NCBI GenBank assembly: GCA_016795105.1
Contig: JAEUIH010000019.1
Location: 40,082-104,081 of the forward strand
DNA length: 64,000 nucleotides
Origin: Planctomyces sp.
GTDB taxonomy: Bacteria; Planctomycetota; Planctomycetia; Planctomycetales; Planctomycetaceae
Direction of reading: 5' to 3'
The notes below the pieces were generated by a model. That model was given only the letters and a program-made list of their open reading frames with translations, was not told the origin of the DNA and did not search any database. The position numbers and the translations under genes were made by a program. Within the stretch, counting starts at the first letter, position 1. Every line of letters begins with the position of its first letter. This document shows, one piece after another, positions 8,987 to 17,531 of the stretch.

Positions 8987-10567
8987 CTAACGGGCGTCGT
9001 GATTGAGGGCTTTGAAATAGCGTCGGATTGTGGGAAGGGCGTCTGCGGGCAGAAATTCTGCGTCGGCGGGGGATTCTGAAAGAAGTTGCCGGGTTGGAGT
9101 CGTGCTGGAAAGTTCGTCGTGAGGTGGTACTGCGGATCCGGTCGAAAGGACCTGCTCACGTTCTGAGTTGCCTGTCTGCCGGACTTGTCCTCGGAGTCGT
9201 TCAAGCTGTCTCTGCATCTTTGGTGATGTTTGTTGCTGGTACAACTGGTCTGATCGAGCCTGCCCGGCTCCACTTCCGCCGACACCCGAGAACCCCTGTT
9301 TGGTATTCATTCTTGTTTCCTGTGAGTCTCCTGAGTGGTCGATTTGTGTATTGGCAGCATCCTGCAGCCATTCGTAAACGGATTGTTTGGTAAGTGTCAA
9401 AGATTCCTGTTGATCTCTGAGGCGATCTCTTGCGGCTGTTCGTTTGGCCTGTTGAGAAACGGCCGCTGAAAGTTCATTCAGTTCGGCCGTGACTCGACCC
9501 TTCTGTTTCAGCTTCACTGCCGAAGCGAGTTCCTGTACGGTTTCAGGTAATTCACTCATCCCGGCTGCCCGCATTGCTTCCGCGACATCTGACAGCTTTT
9601 GGGCTGCGGTTGCCCGTTCGCTGCTCGACATTGACATTTGTCCCGGCGACGCCAGGTGCTGAGCGGCGGCCGAGTAATCTCCACTCTGCAGTGATCGGCC
9701 GGCTTCTTCCAGTCCTTCGGTGAACTCAAGGGCTTCACCAAGCTGTTGAAGCAGGCGATCCTCCTGAATGTCGATCAGGCTGGATTCCATGTCAATCAGT
9801 TTGCGCTGCATCTTAGATAAAGCCAGAAGAGTTCGCCTTGAATCTCCCTGGGAAGTCCGCAGGTCATTCAGCGACCGTCTCAGTTCGTTCATTGCATTCT
9901 TTGATGTCTGATCTTCGGTATTGATCATACCAGGGAGTTGCGAAAGTTGGTGCTCAACTTCTGAAACAAGTTGAGACAGATGAGCAGCAGAGAGCTCAGG
10001 CTGAGTCGTCGGCAGCGCGGGACTCCTTCCTGCAACTGAGCCCGCAATGATGACCAGCACGATCGTTCCAGCGGTCCGAATGAACGAAGGGTATTGTACT
10101 GAGAGGTTTTGAATTGGGGACTTTTGCTTCAGAAGTTCAAGAGTTTGTTCAATGTGAATTCTCTGCCAGATCGTGGGCGAGCTTTCCTCAACGAAACTGA
10201 ACGCAGACAGAACGTCGTCCGAGGTTTGCAATGATTGATCGATGCATTCAGCAACACGAATCCACGACGGCCGATTCGGGAGCGAGACCATTAGTACTCC
10301 CGAGGTTCCGGCCACTAAACATAGAATGGCCGCATAGCTGAGCGATGGCAACGACAACAGGACGCCGGCAGATGAAAACAGCAGTGAGACGATGGCAGTC
10401 ACTGAACCCCATCGTACCGCCATCATCACCACGTCCGCAGCCTGAATCCGCCATCGCACCGACCTCATCACCCCCCAAAACTCCCCCACCCGATTAAATG
10501 GGTCAGGACTCGTCTTTGCCGTGGCCTGGGGTGTTTGGGAGGCCTGTGGTGATTTGGGTGAATGCAT
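8987..10567 (-). CDS. Hypothetical membrane and coiled-coil protein (DUF4175-like N-terminus)
   Basis: This 526-residue protein has about 45 polar N-terminal residues, then two adjacent hydrophobic segments (about 45-100) and a third near 170-190. The remainder is soluble, Gln/Leu/Ser-rich helical sequence with heptad character and a low-complexity tail. The arrangement of paired membrane helices, a short loop with a DDVLSAF-like stretch, another helix and a long coil resembles the N-terminal region of DUF4175-type proteins common in planctomycetes. That assignment is by pattern and uncertain. It follows the DUF1501 gene by 29 nt on the same strand, so cotranscription is likely. Function is unknown. 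Confidence 0.6.
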   Translation of the reverse strand: MHSPKSPQASQTPQATAKTSPDPFNRVGEFWGVMRSVRWRIQAADVVMMAVRWGSVTAIVSLLFSSAGVLLSLPSLSYAAILCLVAGTSGVLMVSLPNRPSWIRVAECIDQSLQTSDDVLSAFSFVEESSPTIWQRIHIEQTLELLKQKSPIQNLSVQYPSFIRTAGTIVLVIIAGSVAGRSPALPTTQPELSAAHLSQLVSEVEHQLSQLPGMINTEDQTSKNAMNELRRSLNDLRTSQGDSRRTLLALSKMQRKLIDMESSLIDIQEDRLLQQLGEALEFTEGLEEAGRSLQSGDYSAAAQHLASPGQMSMSSSERATAAQKLSDVAEAMRAAGMSELPETVQELASAVKLKQKGRVTAELNELSAAVSQQAKRTAARDRLRDQQESLTLTKQSVYEWLQDAANTQIDHSGDSQETRMNTKQGFSGVGGSGAGQARSDQLYQQQTSPKMQRQLERLRGQVRQTGNSEREQVLSTGSAVPPHDELSSTTPTRQLLSESPADAEFLPADALPTIRRYFKALNHDAR

Positions 10568-10596
10568 GGGGTGGGTGTTTTTGTGTGCGGAAGTGG

Positions 10597-12081
10597 CTAA
10601 CTGAGAAGTTCTTCGCGAACTCGACCGTTACCCGCAATTGGGTGCGGCCTTCCCTGTTGATCGGGGATTGTCGTGGACTCAGCGTATCCAAGCAGGTGAT
10701 AGGCGGTGGCCTGCATATCTTTTGGAGAAATCGGAGTATCCGTAACATCACCACCGATGCTGTCTGTCTGACCAACAACTCGTCCTCGCGCCATTCCGCC
10801 TCCGGCAAAAACAGAAGAGTATGCTCGGGACCAGTGATGGCGAGCGCCTCCGATGGGGCCGGAGTCGATCTGTGGTGTTCGTCCGTGTTCGCTGGTGCAC
10901 AGGACAAGAGTTTCATCCAGCAGTCCTCGATCATCGAGGTCTGCGATCAGTGTCGAGTAGCTTTGATCAAAAACCGGCAGGAGATAGTTCCTGAGGCGGG
11001 GGAAGTGATTTGAGTGAGTATCCCAGACGGACGCTCCGTGTGGTCCGAATGGGTCCCAGAAAACGGATACGAATCGTGCTCCGGCTTCTACGAGTCGTCG
11101 AGCTGCGAGGCACGATTGTCCGAAGAGCGTCATTCCGTATCGTTCACGAAGAGCCAGCGGTTCACGGCCGACATCCATCGCAGTTCGAATTCGACTCGAG
11201 CCGATCAATGACATTGCTCGTTGCTGATGAGCAGCATAGTTCCCTGTTTCAGCAGCCTGATCCATGCACTTGCGAGCTGCATCAAACTGCTTCAGCAGAT
11301 GGATTCGGGCATCAAACCGCTGGGTGGAAAGTTCAGAAGGGAGTTGACAGCCTTCAGACAACTGGAAGGCTGCATCACTGCGAATGCCGGCATGAGGGTC
11401 ATAAACCTGTTCTGTCTGATTATCTGCATTGAGTTTTGGGACGATGACTGTTCCTGGTTCCTTAAAGTCTGTCCAGAACGGGTCAAAGTCGCTGCCAAGG
11501 AATGCAGCGTACGGTCCAGCCTGATTGGATGAACTGCCTTTCGAGCAAAACTTCCATGGGACGCCAATGTTACGAGGCAGCGATGGAGATTTCTCGCCGG
11601 ATCGAAGGCCATCAAGGTAGTCAACGACCGAACCCATGAACGGCCATTGTTGGGGGTCACGAGGGCTGGTTTCGAGAGGAATGGAGTATGTCGGCATTCC
11701 GGTCATGACATATGCGCAGCAATGGATTGGATAGTCATGAGTCATGGAGCGGACAACTGTGAGTCGGTCAGCAACGCGGGCAATCCGGGGCAGGCCTTCG
11801 CAGATTTGAAGTCCAGGCACAACGGTATCGATCGCCTGCATCTCTCCCTGGATTTCGCGGGGTGCGTTTGGTTTCGGATCAAATGTTTCATGCTGTGGAG
11901 GTGATCCAAACAGAAACACGAAGATGCAGGCCCTGGCCTTACCTTCAGAACGGCTGGGGCCGGACGCAGCACTCAAAATTCCGGAATGCAGCCCAAGTGC
12001 CCCGATGCTGCCAATGTGCAGAAGGTCTCGACGAGTCACGCCATTACAAAGTTGTTTGCGACTTCCCGAGACCTGCAGCAT
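10597..12081 (-). CDS. DUF1501 family Tat-exported protein
   Basis: This 494-residue protein has an N-terminal twin-arginine signal (VTRRDLLHIGSIGALGL). The body matches DUF1501, a sulfatase/alkaline-phosphatase-fold family greatly expanded in planctomycetes. Characteristic stretches include FLFGSPPQHETFDPKPNAP near the start, VRSMTHDYPIHCCAYVMTG, GARFVSVFWDPFGPHGASVWDTH, and the C-terminal CTSEHGRTPQIDSGPIGGARHHW. The family usually sits beside DUF1549/DUF1553 cytochrome-like proteins. Here its partner is a coiled-coil membrane protein 29 nt downstream. Periplasmic or surface location is expected; the substrate is unknown. Confidence 0.9.
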   Translation of the reverse strand: MLQVSGSRKQLCNGVTRRDLLHIGSIGALGLHSGILSAASGPSRSEGKARACIFVFLFGSPPQHETFDPKPNAPREIQGEMQAIDTVVPGLQICEGLPRIARVADRLTVVRSMTHDYPIHCCAYVMTGMPTYSIPLETSPRDPQQWPFMGSVVDYLDGLRSGEKSPSLPRNIGVPWKFCSKGSSSNQAGPYAAFLGSDFDPFWTDFKEPGTVIVPKLNADNQTEQVYDPHAGIRSDAAFQLSEGCQLPSELSTQRFDARIHLLKQFDAARKCMDQAAETGNYAAHQQRAMSLIGSSRIRTAMDVGREPLALRERYGMTLFGQSCLAARRLVEAGARFVSVFWDPFGPHGASVWDTHSNHFPRLRNYLLPVFDQSYSTLIADLDDRGLLDETLVLCTSEHGRTPQIDSGPIGGARHHWSRAYSSVFAGGGMARGRVVGQTDSIGGDVTDTPISPKDMQATAYHLLGYAESTTIPDQQGRPHPIAGNGRVREELLS

Positions 12082-12215
12082 CGACCGTCTCCTGTTTTAA
12101 TGCAATGCCGCATTGCGATGAGGATCATTGCGATGAGAATCGAAGACGATTCTAGCGAACTTCGAAATGGAGAGGGAAGCTATTTGGGGCGGATTGTCGT
12201 GTGAGTTGCTGACGA

Positions 12216-13382
12216 TCAGGGGAACTTTCTCTTCCCGTGCAGCATCCATCCGATCGGCGTGTAGCGTACAAAGACTACATAGGTGGCGAGACAGGGCAGA
12301 ACGGTTCCGACGATTGTGAAGAGCAATTTGAGCCAGAGTGGCCAGTTGAACGGGATCAGGAATGTCTGGAGGAAGATCACCAGGGGAAGATGCGTGAGAT
12401 ACATCCAGTACGATGAGTCTGAGATGAAGCTCAGCAGAGGATTTCGTTGTGCAAGCCAGCGTTTTCCCAGCAGGAGTGATGTAATGGTCAGTGAAACGGA
12501 CAGATATGCGGTCAGAATCCAGCTGCTGAGTTGTTCAGACAGTGGCCGCGACGTGCCGGGAGTGATCAGAATGGCTATGTCGAGAGTTGGCATGCTGGCA
12601 TAGTATCCAGCGCAACCGATGAGGCTAATGACCAGAATGGGCCATATCTGCGAACTGAGCCGATCGAGTTGTTCTTCGCGTCCATAGAGTTGCCAGCCGG
12701 CGAAATAGAACAGACCGTAGAACGTGAACGGCCACCAGGTGGGAAGAAAAGACTCCGGAGCAGGCAGGGGAACGCCAGCCCCAACAATGCCCGGTACAAG
12801 GAGAAGAGGCGCCATCATCATCAGCCATGGACGATTCAGCAGCCCGTCGATTGAGAATCGCTGAATCCTTGAGAGGCAGATCCCGATCAAAGAGAAGAAC
12901 ATCAGATAGTACAGGAACCATAGGTGCATGGTCGTGAGTGTGTTGGCGTTGTTTTGGGCGTTTGGGTTTTTGGCAGCCGCTGCAATAAGTCCCATGACAC
13001 CCTTGGGCTCGGTGAGGTAGGAGAGAGCAAAGACGATCACGATTGTCATCGCCGCGAGCAGAAACGGATAGAAGAGAACAAAAGGAAGTGCGATACGGAC
13101 GAGACGACTGACCAGAAAACTCTTTGTTCCCCGACGGGCAAGTACAAGACTGCTGAAGTAGCCTGACAACAGGAAGAAGAGACTCATTCGAAAGAGATGA
13201 ATCAGCCAGATCGAAGCGTCAACCGCAGTGCTGGCGCCAGTATCCGTGGCCAGCCAGATGGACTGAGACGGATCAGCGTATGCGAGTGCAGCGTGCAGAT
13301 AGATTCCCAGCAGCATCGCCAGGGCACGCAGGTTGTCCAGGTAGTGAATTCTGTGCAACTCTGGCTTAGAATCGCTGTTCAT
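12216..13382 (-). CDS. Acyltransferase 3 family membrane protein
   Basis: The start is set at ATG 13382, which overlaps the stop of the upstream permease gene by 1 nt (TGATG), giving 388 residues. A longer upstream extension in the same frame is only a shadow of the permease gene. The protein has about ten transmembrane helices. It begins with the family signature LDNLRALAMLLGIYLHAALAY, containing the conserved His, and contains HLWFLYYLMFF in the middle. The acyltransferase 3 family transfers acyl groups to extracytoplasmic carbohydrates or glucans (OpgC/MdoC-like members). It is the last gene of a GntR-controlled ABC operon, so acylation of a transported or envelope molecule is a reasonable inference. 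Confidence 0.85.
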   Translation of the reverse strand: MNSDSKPELHRIHYLDNLRALAMLLGIYLHAALAYADPSQSIWLATDTGASTAVDASIWLIHLFRMSLFFLLSGYFSSLVLARRGTKSFLVSRLVRIALPFVLFYPFLLAAMTIVIVFALSYLTEPKGVMGLIAAAAKNPNAQNNANTLTTMHLWFLYYLMFFSLIGICLSRIQRFSIDGLLNRPWLMMMAPLLLVPGIVGAGVPLPAPESFLPTWWPFTFYGLFYFAGWQLYGREEQLDRLSSQIWPILVISLIGCAGYYASMPTLDIAILITPGTSRPLSEQLSSWILTAYLSVSLTITSLLLGKRWLAQRNPLLSFISDSSYWMYLTHLPLVIFLQTFLIPFNWPLWLKLLFTIVGTVLPCLATYVVFVRYTPIGWMLHGKRKFP

Positions 13383-14056
13383 CAGACGAGATCCCGCTTT
13401 CTTGTCTGAGCGATGAAGGCAGTGACCAAAGCGCCTGCCGCAATCAGCAGTTCTACCGTGAGCAGTTGAATCAGGACAGGGGGCCAGGAAACGCTGTCGC
13501 TCTTTGCGGCTGCTGAAATCTCCGGTGAGGCAAACAGCTGCATAAAGAAAACGTTCAGTCCTACATTGCAACCGACCATGACCGAGATGGTCCAGCCAAC
13601 GGATTCGGAGACGACTGCTGTTACGAGCTGAATCAGGAATGCACAGAGCAGGAACAGAAAGATGGCCGGGAGCACTGCGAAGGAGCCGTGTTTTGACGTA
13701 GGCAGGACAAATGTCAGGATCGCGCTGGAGGCAAACATTGCCGACCATGGAATCAGATACGTGGTCAGAATTACGGCGATCTTGCCTACCGAGTAATCAA
13801 GAAGGCTTATCGGCATACTCATCACGAACAACCGCGTCTGATCTGTTGACTCGGACAGCATCAGAGTGCCGATCAGGTGGATGCCTGATGCAATTGCCAC
13901 CGTGATCATCAACAGAAATCCGACAAAAGACACCGTCGGATTCGGGATTGTAGTCAGTGCAGAACTTGCCAGACCGGCAGCAAAGTAGGCGAACAACTGC
14001 CGGCGACTCAGGAACAGATCCTTCAGAAACAGGATTTTAACCGCTTGAAGATTCAT
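13382..14056 (-). CDS. ABC-2 type transporter permease
   Basis: This 224-residue protein has six predicted membrane helices and essentially no extramembrane domain, typical of ABC-2 permeases paired with YtrB-type ATPases. Its start overlaps the ATPase gene by 4 nt (ATGA), and its stop overlaps the acyltransferase start by 1 nt. It lacks a recognisable substrate-specific motif. By analogy to GntR/YtrA-linked ABC systems the substrate could be a peptide or envelope-active compound; this is inference. Confidence 0.8.
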   Translation of the reverse strand: MNLQAVKILFLKDLFLSRRQLFAYFAAGLASSALTTIPNPTVSFVGFLLMITVAIASGIHLIGTLMLSESTDQTRLFVMSMPISLLDYSVGKIAVILTTYLIPWSAMFASSAILTFVLPTSKHGSFAVLPAIFLFLLCAFLIQLVTAVVSESVGWTISVMVGCNVGLNVFFMQLFASPEISAAAKSDSVSWPPVLIQLLTVELLIAAGALVTAFIAQTRKRDLV

Positions 14057-14976
14057 AATGACTTCTCCTCCCGACCACGCATGACCGTGCTGACAAAAAT
14101 TTCTTCCAGCGTCATTGGAGCAATCGATTCAATGGTGGCGCCAGACTCCTGAATTCGCTCCATCGTGCTGTCCTGAAACTGATTCATAGACAGAACTCGC
14201 AGGCTGCGAAACGATGATTCCAGCCTCAGCCCATCCAGATTCGGAACGGACCAGTCATCGGAGACCTGAAGACGAATTCGTTTCCACCTGTCGAGATACT
14301 CGTCGCGATTTCCCGCAGAGATGACGTGACCTCGATCGATAAACGTGATCGAGTCACTGATCTGCTCGACGTCCTGGGTATTGTGCGATGAATAAAGTAT
14401 CGTCCGATTTTCATCCTCCACGACCTTCATCAGTTCACCAAGCACCTCATGCCTTGCGACTGGGTCGAGCCCGTTCGTTGGCTCGTCGAGTATTAACAGT
14501 TTAGGGCGTCGAGCCAGAATCAACAGCAGCATGGCTTTGACTCGCTGACCGTGTGACAGTCCCTTCACTGCCTGATGTTCGATCAATCCAAATCTGCGGA
14601 GAAGGTCAGCTGCATACTGATCGTCCCATGTGGGATAAAGGGAGCGTACAAACTGCATATGCCATCCGACAGATTCTGGTTTATAGAGTCGCATATCGTC
14701 AGAAAAGTAGCCGATGTCCTGCTTTGCCGCGGCATCGCTTGACGAGATTGTCGTTCCAAGGACCGACACGGTACCGGAATCCGGATTCACCAGTCCCATG
14801 AGGATTCTCATGATCGTTGATTTACCCGCACCGTTTGGGCCGATCAGCCCCATCACAGAGCCTTTAACTAGTTCCAGATGAATTTTTTTCAGCTGAAAGT
14901 GTGCATAAGACTTAGTGATATTCTGAAGGCGTGCGGCGAGTCCTGCGTCCGTGGACGCTTCAAGCAGAGTGGTCAT
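14053..14976 (-). CDS. ABC transporter ATP-binding protein
   Basis: This 307-residue ATPase contains Walker A GPNGAGKST near residue 48, signature LSHGQRVKAML near 140, Walker B LLILDEPTNGLDP near 160 and the H-loop YSSHNTQDV. The Q-loop region (IGYFSDDM) is divergent. A C-terminal extension of about 90 residues follows the nucleotide-binding domain, as in other ABC-2 exporters. It overlaps the regulator gene upstream and the permease gene downstream by 4 nt each, so the three are translationally coupled. It powers the permease at the cytoplasmic membrane. Confidence 0.93.
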   Translation of the reverse strand: MTTLLEASTDAGLAARLQNITKSYAHFQLKKIHLELVKGSVMGLIGPNGAGKSTIMRILMGLVNPDSGTVSVLGTTISSSDAAAKQDIGYFSDDMRLYKPESVGWHMQFVRSLYPTWDDQYAADLLRRFGLIEHQAVKGLSHGQRVKAMLLLILARRPKLLILDEPTNGLDPVARHEVLGELMKVVEDENRTILYSSHNTQDVEQISDSITFIDRGHVISAGNRDEYLDRWKRIRLQVSDDWSVPNLDGLRLESSFRSLRVLSMNQFQDSTMERIQESGATIESIAPMTLEEIFVSTVMRGREEKSL

Positions 14977-15371
14977 TTGATTCCTCTTTGAGCATGGTCG
15001 TATGCTTCTGCGATCTTCTTCTGAATCTCAGCTCTCGACATCCCCAACAACATGCCGAGCTGGACTGCTTTCTCGAGGTGGTCCCTGAATTCACGTTCCT
15101 GAACGGATGACTGCAGTCCGGGACTGTCTGCAATCACGGACCCTTTTCCATGTCGAGTTGAAATGATGCCGTTGTGTTCAAGTTCCAGATAAGCACGTTT
15201 AATCGTGATCACACTGACCTGAAGCGAAGAGGCAAGTTCACGGATCGAAGGAAGTTCAGCGCCCGGAACAAGGTCTCCAACGGCCACTCGCCGCTGAATC
15301 TGCTCAACAACCTGCAGATACAGCGGCCGGGGGTCGCTCTGTGAGATCGTGATAAAGCTGTGTCTTTCCAT
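14973..15371 (-). CDS. GntR family (YtrA-type) transcriptional regulator
   Basis: The 132-residue protein (from ATG 15371; a GTG at 15386 would add five residues but lies inside the putative operator) is a YtrA-subfamily GntR regulator. It has a winged helix-turn-helix from about residue 5 to 80, containing RPLYLQVVEQIQRRV, ELPSIRELASSLQVSVITIKRAYLELE and a wing with GIISTRHGKGS. A short C-terminal helical segment without a large effector domain follows. YtrA-type regulators typically repress their own ABC transporter operon. The 4-nt overlap with the ATPase gene and the repeated TATACACA box at the start codon fit autoregulation. Confidence 0.9.
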   Translation of the reverse strand: MERHSFITISQSDPRPLYLQVVEQIQRRVAVGDLVPGAELPSIRELASSLQVSVITIKRAYLELEHNGIISTRHGKGSVIADSPGLQSSVQEREFRDHLEKAVQLGMLLGMSRAEIQKKIAEAYDHAQRGIK

Positions 15372-15389
15372 ATACACAGTATACACACA
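15370..15389 (-). promoter_or_regulatory. Putative GntR operator or promoter at the operon start
   Basis: TATACACAG (15371-15379) and TATACACAC (15380-15388) form a 9-nt direct repeat centred on the palindrome GTATAC, immediately at the regulator start codon. AT-rich spaced repeats of this kind are typical of operators bound by dimeric GntR proteins, and binding here would block the operon. No experimental box is available to compare. Confidence 0.5.
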
Positions 15390-15612
15390 TGATCACAGGA
15401 GGGAAGAATTGTTTTGAAAAAAACGGAACGTGTGGCCGGGGTCGCAATCAGACGCAGCGCGTCTACATTAAGGAGGCATCTAAGGACATGGGAGATCGAA
15501 TCTTTGAGCAGTGTGTCCAATGCCGGTTTTATTGAAAATTTCCCGGGGGCGAGCAGCCGCAGGCAAATGAGAAGCCTGAGTTGGGATGTGAGTCGTGTGA
15601 GAGGACTACCGG

Positions 15613-16083
15613 ATGGTACATGTATTTGAATTTCGATTTCGAGTTGCGGCGCCAGTTTCGGCAGTATCGGCGTTTCACTTTGAGCCGGGAATCCTGAAGC
15701 AGTTGACACCGCCGCTCATGATCATGCAGGTTCATCAGTTTGATCCGCTGAGTGACGGATCGATTGGCCATTTTACAATGTGGATGGGGCCAATTCCGGT
15801 TCGATGGAAGGCTCGGCACTCGGGAGTGTCCCCGACTGGATTTACAGATACTCAAATCGAGGGGCCGATGAAATCGTGGGTCCACACGCACCGATTCAAC
15901 TCGATTTCTGAGGCAGAAACAGAAGTCCATGAGCACATCGAATACGAACATGATTCTGGGCTCAGGGGCATTTGGTCGCGTTTGCTGTTTCCTCAACCGG
16001 CGCTGTATGTGCTGTTCAGAATCCGCGCATGGATTACTCGACGTGAAGTCAGGAAGCGACTTGCAGCCGCGCGAGCTGTGTAA
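15613..16083 (+). CDS. SRPBCC family protein
   Basis: This 156-residue protein matches the SRPBCC (polyketide cyclase/START-like) fold: an N-terminal strand VFEFRFRVAAPVSAVSAFH, then a helix, then strands including GSIGHFTMWMGPIPVRWKARH and FTDTQIEGPMKSWVHTHRF, and a C-terminal helix. Members bind hydrophobic ligands in a helix-grip cavity. Related proteins are often annotated as cyclase/dehydrase or cell-division-inhibitor-like. The specific ligand cannot be read from sequence. It stands alone, divergent from the GntR operon; the uracil-DNA glycosylase gene follows about 90 nt later. Confidence 0.8.
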   Translation: MVHVFEFRFRVAAPVSAVSAFHFEPGILKQLTPPLMIMQVHQFDPLSDGSIGHFTMWMGPIPVRWKARHSGVSPTGFTDTQIEGPMKSWVHTHRFNSISEAETEVHEHIEYEHDSGLRGIWSRLLFPQPALYVLFRIRAWITRREVRKRLAAARAV

Positions 16084-16173
16084 GGTGGCAAAAGCTGAGT
16101 CAGCCTGCGATAATCCTTCCGTCGGGTGATTTTTCCTATTGGTGGTGCGGCGACAGGCAAGTGGGGTGCGATC

Positions 16174-17058
16174 GTGAATTCGAAGCGAGCAATGGCGCAG
16201 TTATTGCGACATTTGTCGCGAGCCGGAGTGACACACATTCCAAAGGTGACACCACCTGTCCCAAGTCCCGTTACAGCCAGGGGGTCAGGTGGCGCGTCCG
16301 GGAAACCGGGGGCGGGAAAGGCTCCGGCACGTCGACCAGTTTCGGATTCGAACGAACTGGAATCAGACCGAGTGCTGTCGAATCGAGCAGCGGCACTGGT
16401 GTCGTCAGTGAATCTTGATATGAGCTCGATCGCGAAGCCATCTCCGACACTGGATATCGCCCAACTGCTGAAGCAGCCGTTCCCCGACCGGGCCGCTCGG
16501 GAGAATGGGCTCTGCCAGGTCGCGGGAATTGTTGCTAAGTGTCAGCGATGTCAGGAGTTGTCAACGACTCGAAAGCAGACAGTCTTCGGCGTTGGAAATC
16601 CGGAAGCACGGATCATGTTGATCGGGGAAGCACCCGGAGGTGACGAAGATGCTCTGGGAGTTCCATTTGTCGGGCAAGCCGGGCAGCTGTTGGATCGAAT
16701 CCTTGACGCCAGTAAGCTGAAGCGGCAGGATTTGTATATCTGTAACATCCTGCGATGTCGGCCACCGGGAAATCGGAATCCACTACCGCAGGAAGCCGCC
16801 AACTGCCGCGAATACCTGGACGCTCAGATCCATATCGTAAAGCCAGAGTACATCATTTGTCTCGGAACGGTGGCTGCTCAGAACCTGCTGAATGTGACCA
16901 GCGCTGTGGGTAAACTTCGGGGGGTCTTCCATGATTATCGTGGCATTAAGGTGATGTGTACCTACCATCCGTCGTACCTGCTGCGTGTTGAATCTGCGAA
17001 GAAACTGGTCTGGGACGATATGAAGTTCTTCATGGGAGAACTTGGCGTTCAGCTCTGA
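16174..17058 (+). CDS. Uracil-DNA glycosylase, family 4 (Fe-S)
   Basis: The catalytic domain fills the last 200 residues. It contains [28 protein letters not shown] (motif with GEAPG), [22 protein letters not shown] and the late motif TYHPSYLLR. Cys residues in KCQRC and in the NC...IICLG region fit the four ligands of the 4Fe-4S cluster in family 4 enzymes. The first 100 or so residues are Pro/Gly/Ser-rich and disordered. The start is uncertain: GTG 16174 (294 residues) is used here; ATG 16192 or GTG 16126 are alternatives. The enzyme removes uracil from DNA in base excision repair. Downstream comes a 217-bp tandem duplication beginning with a perfect hairpin that could end the transcript. 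Confidence 0.93.
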   Translation: MNSKRAMAQLLRHLSRAGVTHIPKVTPPVPSPVTARGSGGASGKPGAGKAPARRPVSDSNELESDRVLSNRAAALVSSVNLDMSSIAKPSPTLDIAQLLKQPFPDRAARENGLCQVAGIVAKCQRCQELSTTRKQTVFGVGNPEARIMLIGEAPGGDEDALGVPFVGQAGQLLDRILDASKLKRQDLYICNILRCRPPGNRNPLPQEAANCREYLDAQIHIVKPEYIICLGTVAAQNLLNVTSAVGKLRGVFHDYRGIKVMCTYHPSYLLRVESAKKLVWDDMKFFMGELGVQL

Positions 17059-17091
17059 CGGTTTCGCTTCGAAATGCTGGGACTGTCGCCC

Positions 17092-17521
17092 ATCAGTAGA
17101 TCAATTGTCCCCAATTGATCACGGCCCTGCCCTTCCTCAATTTCGTGATCATGATCGCCGTCACAACAACCGCATGGCCTGTGCCCCCTGGCTCATCCCA
17201 GAGCTGCCGTGCTCAGACAATAGAGTCTCGAGTTCCGGGGTTGCCAGCTTCCGGAAGCGAATCGCAAATACCCTATGTTACCAAAACGGTCCTTGACACC
17301 TTAATTCGATCAGTAGATCAATTGTCCCCAATTGATCACGGCCCCGCCCTTCCTCAATTTCGTAATCATGATTGCAGTCATTACAACCGCATGGCCTGTG
17401 CCTCCTGGCTCATCCCAGAGCTGCCGTGCTCAGACGATAGAGTCTCGAGTTCCGGGGTTGCCAGCTTCCGGAAGCGAATCGCAAATACTCTATGTTACCA
17501 AAACGGTCCTTGACACCTTAA
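17092..17521. repeat. Tandem duplication of a 217-bp non-coding unit with internal hairpins
   Basis: Two near-identical copies, 17092-17304 and 17309-17521, are offset by 217 bp and differ at only a few positions. Each begins with ATCAGTAGATCAATTG and contains the perfect hairpin GATCAATTG-TCCC-CAATTGATC (17099-17120 and 17316-17337). Each ends with CGGTCCTTGACACCTTAA. The 217-bp offset is not a multiple of three, so reading frames through both copies shift and the unit is not coding. It fills the gap between the uracil-DNA glycosylase and the minus-strand hypothetical gene; no other gene is present. Confidence 0.9.
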
Positions 17522-17531
17522 AAGGGGGGGG

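Noticed and set aside
15414..15629. Possible small plus-strand gene after an AGGAGG box near 15397
   Set aside because: Start would be TTG, the product is Arg/Ser-rich with no family, and it overlaps the SRPBCC gene start.
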